A stretch of 34,807 nucleotides of DNA. Origin: Paracoccaceae bacterium (lineage in GTDB: Bacteria; Pseudomonadota; Alphaproteobacteria; Rhodobacterales; Rhodobacteraceae). This document shows, piece by piece, positions 32,742 through 34,807 of the stretch. Where the stretch lies: contig JAFGWK010000048.1 of NCBI GenBank assembly GCA_016937195.1, positions 1 to 34,807 of the forward strand, written 5' to 3'. The position numbers and the translations under genes were made by a program. The notes below the pieces were generated by a model. It worked only from the letters and a program-made list of their open reading frames with translations, was not told the origin of the DNA and searched no databases. Every line of letters starts with the position of its first letter. Position 1 is the stretch's first letter.

Positions 32742-34685
32742 ATGAACACTCCCGTTTCGATCCGTCCGCAGGGCGATATCGCCATCGTCACGCTCGACAA
32801 CCCGCCCGTCAATGCGATCTCGGCGGCGGTGCGCAAAGCGCTGTGGCAGGCCGTCGAGGAGATCGATGCCGATCCGACCTTGCGCGCGGCAATCCTGATC
32901 TGTGAGGGCCGCACGTTCATTGCGGGCGCGGATGTGCGCGAATTCGGTCAGACCCCGGAGCCGCCGCATCTGCCCGATTTGGTGGATCATATCGAAGCCG
33001 CGCGCGTGCCTTGGATCGCCGCGATCCATGGTGCGGCCTTGGGCGGCGGGTTTGAGATCGCGATGGGGTGTCGGTTTCGCGTGGCCGTGCCGCAGGCAAA
33101 GATCGGCCTGCCAGAGGTCACGCTTGGGATCATCCCCGGTGCGTCGGGCACGGTGCGCACGCCGCGTCTGGCCGGGGTCGAGGTGGCGGTCGATCTGGTG
33201 ACATCGGGCAAACCGATGGCGGCACCCAAGGCGCGCGAACACGGGCTGATTGATGCGGTGATTGAGGGCGATCTGGAGGCAGGCGCGATTGCTTTTGCCA
33301 AGGCGGCTTTGGCCAAACCCCTACCTGCGCCGATTTCAGAGCGCCCGGTCGCGGCGATGGATGACGCGTTCTGGGAGGCCAAGCGCAAACTGGCGGCAAA
33401 GCAGGGCCATCGCGCGCCGCTTGAGGCGCTGGCCGCGATCCGCCGGGCGACCGAGCTGCCTTTCACGGAGGCCATGGCCGCCGAGCGCGAGAGCTTTCTT
33501 GCGCTGCGCAGTTCGGATGAGGCGGCAGCATTGCGCGCGGTCTTCTTTGCCGAGCGCGCCGCGCCACGCCCCGACACGCTGCGCGACGTGAGCCCGCGTA
33601 AGCTGGCGCAGGTCGGCGTCGTGGGCGGTGGCACGATGGGGGCAGGGATCGCCGCAGCCCTGCGTAGCGCCGGGCTGCCGGTGGTGCTGATCGAGCGCGA
33701 CGATCAGGCGCTGGCACGTGGGATCGACACGCTGGCCAAGACCTTTGCGGGTGCGATCAAGCGGGGCAAATTGACCGAAGAGGCGCGCGATGCGCTGATG
33801 GCCGGGGTCACGGGGGCCACCGATTATGCGGCCCTGTCAGAATGTGATCTGGTGATCGAGGCAGTTTTCGAGGAGTTGTCCGTCAAGCGTCAGGTCTTTG
33901 AAAGCCTGATCACGCACTGTCGTCGCGATGCGATCTTGGCCACGAACACCTCTTATATAGACCCGCGCGAGATTTTTGCGGGATTGCCGGGGGCTGAGCG
34001 CTTTATCGGGCTGCATTTCTTCAGCCCCGCCCAGATCATGAAGCTGCTGGAAATCGTACCGCTGCCAGAGACGGCGCCCGAGGTGCTGGCCACAGCCTTC
34101 GCGCTGGCCAAGCAGTTGAATAAAATCCCGGTTCGCGCTGGCATCTGCGAGGGGTTCATCGGCAATCGCATTCTCAAACGCTACCGCGCTGAGGCCGAAA
34201 CTCTCGTGCGGGACAGTGTGCCGATTGCGCAGATCGACGCCGCGATGCGCGGCTATGGCTTTCGAATGGGGCCGTTTGAGGCGCAGGATCTGGGCGGGCT
34301 TGATATCGCCTATTTGCAACGCGAGGGCGCGCGCGCTGCGGGTCAGGACGTGCCTGAGACGCTCGGCGATATGCTCGTCAGGGCAGGGCGCAAAGGACAA
34401 AAAACCGGCGGCGGCTGGTATGATTACAGCCAAGGCGATCGCACGCCCCAGCCCTCAACGCGCGTGGCAGAGCTGCTTGCAGGCCATATCGCCAAGGACG
34501 CGCCCGCTTATGAAAATGCTCAGATCGCCGCGCAACTGATTGCCGCGATGGCAGCCGAAGGCGAGGCCATTCTTGACGAAGGGATCGCCGACAAGGCCAG
34601 CGATATCGATCTGGTCGAGATCCACGGCTACGGGTTCCCGCGCTGGAAAGGTGGCCCGATGTTTGCGAGTGGAAAACACCGCTAG
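32742..34685 (+). CDS. Enoyl-CoA hydratase / 3-hydroxyacyl-CoA dehydrogenase fusion (FadJ-like)
   Basis: A 647-residue two-domain beta-oxidation enzyme. The N-terminal crotonase part (about 1-185) has both catalytic Glu residues (ALGGGFEIAMG near 105; GLPEVTLGIIPG near 125) and the oxyanion segment GRTFIAGADVREFG. The dehydrogenase part starts near residue 285 with GVVGGGTMGAGIA and has NTSYIDPREIF, the catalytic His in HFFSPAQIMKLLEIVP (near 425) and CEGFIGNRILKRY. Two C-terminal helical repeats follow. The paa cluster has no separate paaF or paaH, so this enzyme could do both steps on 2,3-dehydroadipyl-CoA and 3-hydroxyadipyl-CoA. This is inferred from context. Shorter than the usual FadB/FadJ (about 700-730). 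Confidence 0.9.
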   Translation: MNTPVSIRPQGDIAIVTLDNPPVNAISAAVRKALWQAVEEIDADPTLRAAILICEGRTFIAGADVREFGQTPEPPHLPDLVDHIEAARVPWIAAIHGAALGGGFEIAMGCRFRVAVPQAKIGLPEVTLGIIPGASGTVRTPRLAGVEVAVDLVTSGKPMAAPKAREHGLIDAVIEGDLEAGAIAFAKAALAKPLPAPISERPVAAMDDAFWEAKRKLAAKQGHRAPLEALAAIRRATELPFTEAMAAERESFLALRSSDEAAALRAVFFAERAAPRPDTLRDVSPRKLAQVGVVGGGTMGAGIAAALRSAGLPVVLIERDDQALARGIDTLAKTFAGAIKRGKLTEEARDALMAGVTGATDYAALSECDLVIEAVFEELSVKRQVFESLITHCRRDAILATNTSYIDPREIFAGLPGAERFIGLHFFSPAQIMKLLEIVPLPETAPEVLATAFALAKQLNKIPVRAGICEGFIGNRILKRYRAEAETLVRDSVPIAQIDAAMRGYGFRMGPFEAQDLGGLDIAYLQREGARAAGQDVPETLGDMLVRAGRKGQKTGGGWYDYSQGDRTPQPSTRVAELLAGHIAKDAPAYENAQIAAQLIAAMAAEGEAILDEGIADKASDIDLVEIHGYGFPRWKGGPMFASGKHR

Positions 34686-34705
34686 AGCGCTCAGCCGCGC
34701 CTGTC

Positions 34706-34807
34706 CTAAGCCATTGCTTTGACAAGCGCGTCTGCCTTGGGTTTGAACTTGCGGATTGCGTCCTCTTTTACCGGGCCGTAGCCGCGAAATTGCATTGGTA
34801 TTGCAAG
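34706..34807 (-). CDS. C-terminal end of a probable indolepyruvate ferredoxin oxidoreductase (partial)
   Basis: The last 33 codons of a minus-strand gene running out of the window, ending in TAG at 34706-34708. The peptide contains QFRGYGPVKEDAIRKFKPKA, which resembles the IRGFGHVKE-type ending of the large fused indolepyruvate ferredoxin oxidoreductases of proteobacteria. Those enzymes convert aryl-pyruvates to aryl-acetyl-CoA. If correct, phenylpyruvate would feed phenylacetyl-CoA directly into the neighbouring pathway. The call rests on a short stretch and on memory of the family. It converges on the FadJ-like gene with 20 bp between them. Confidence 0.6.
   Translation of the reverse strand, partial: LAIPMQFRGYGPVKEDAIRKFKPKADALVKAMA

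Overview
The window looks like chromosomal DNA from an alphaproteobacterium of the Rhodobacteraceae / Roseobacter type. This rests on the high G+C and strong G/C bias at third codon positions, the protein sequences, a full CtrA-type box, and a paa gene set arranged as in that group as I remember it. No database search was possible, so genus and species are not called. I saw no rRNA, tRNA, CRISPR array, insertion sequence or phage gene.

Layout. (1) 1-1973, minus strand: guaA (GMP synthase) behind a likely terminator, then a small secreted protein of unknown function. (2) 2129-7238: a minus-strand operon of four genes, uxs-like SDR, galE, a membrane GT2 glycosyltransferase and a secreted GH26-like glycoside hydrolase. 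The gene order suggests synthesis of a surface polysaccharide. It ends in a strong terminator and starts behind a tandem repeat containing a perfect TTAA-N7-TTAA box. (3) 7322-9183, minus: dusA followed by a TauE/SafE permease. (4) 9604-13504, plus: a four-gene ABC importer of the spermidine/iron/phosphonate type, substrate unknown. (5) 13505-14299: about 800 bp with no convincing intact gene, possibly a decayed secreted-protein gene. (6) 14300-26413 and 26510-28162: a nearly complete aerobic phenylacetate (paa) cluster. (7) 28215-32731: a LIV-type (HAAT) ABC importer. (8) 32742-34685: an enoyl-CoA hydratase / 3-hydroxyacyl-CoA dehydrogenase fusion. (9) 34706-34807, minus: the last 33 codons of what looks like an indolepyruvate ferredoxin oxidoreductase.

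How the paa genes fit together. PaaK makes phenylacetyl-CoA. PaaABCE, matured with PaaD, epoxidises the ring. PaaG isomerises the epoxide to the oxepin. PaaZ opens the ring and oxidises the aldehyde. The FadJ-like fusion can supply the missing PaaF and PaaH steps, PaaJ does the thiolysis, and PaaI hydrolyses dead-end CoA esters. PaaN and an extra PaaA/PaaC-like protein are less understood additions. The LIV-type importer probably takes up an aromatic acid or amino acid, and the oxidoreductase at the right edge could feed aryl-CoA from aryl-pyruvates. Two regulators are present, PaaX and a TetR protein. Near-identical palindromes (ACCGNNCGGTCGGT type) lie in front of paaJ and between paaG and paaN, with a weaker copy in front of the TetR gene. 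This suggests one TetR regulon covering the whole cluster.

The observations most worth following are the degenerate extra PaaA-like subunit inside the epoxidase operon, the polysaccharide operon with its unusual GT2 motif and CtrA box, the 28-bp near-perfect palindrome ahead of the TetR gene, and the three-site TetR regulon.
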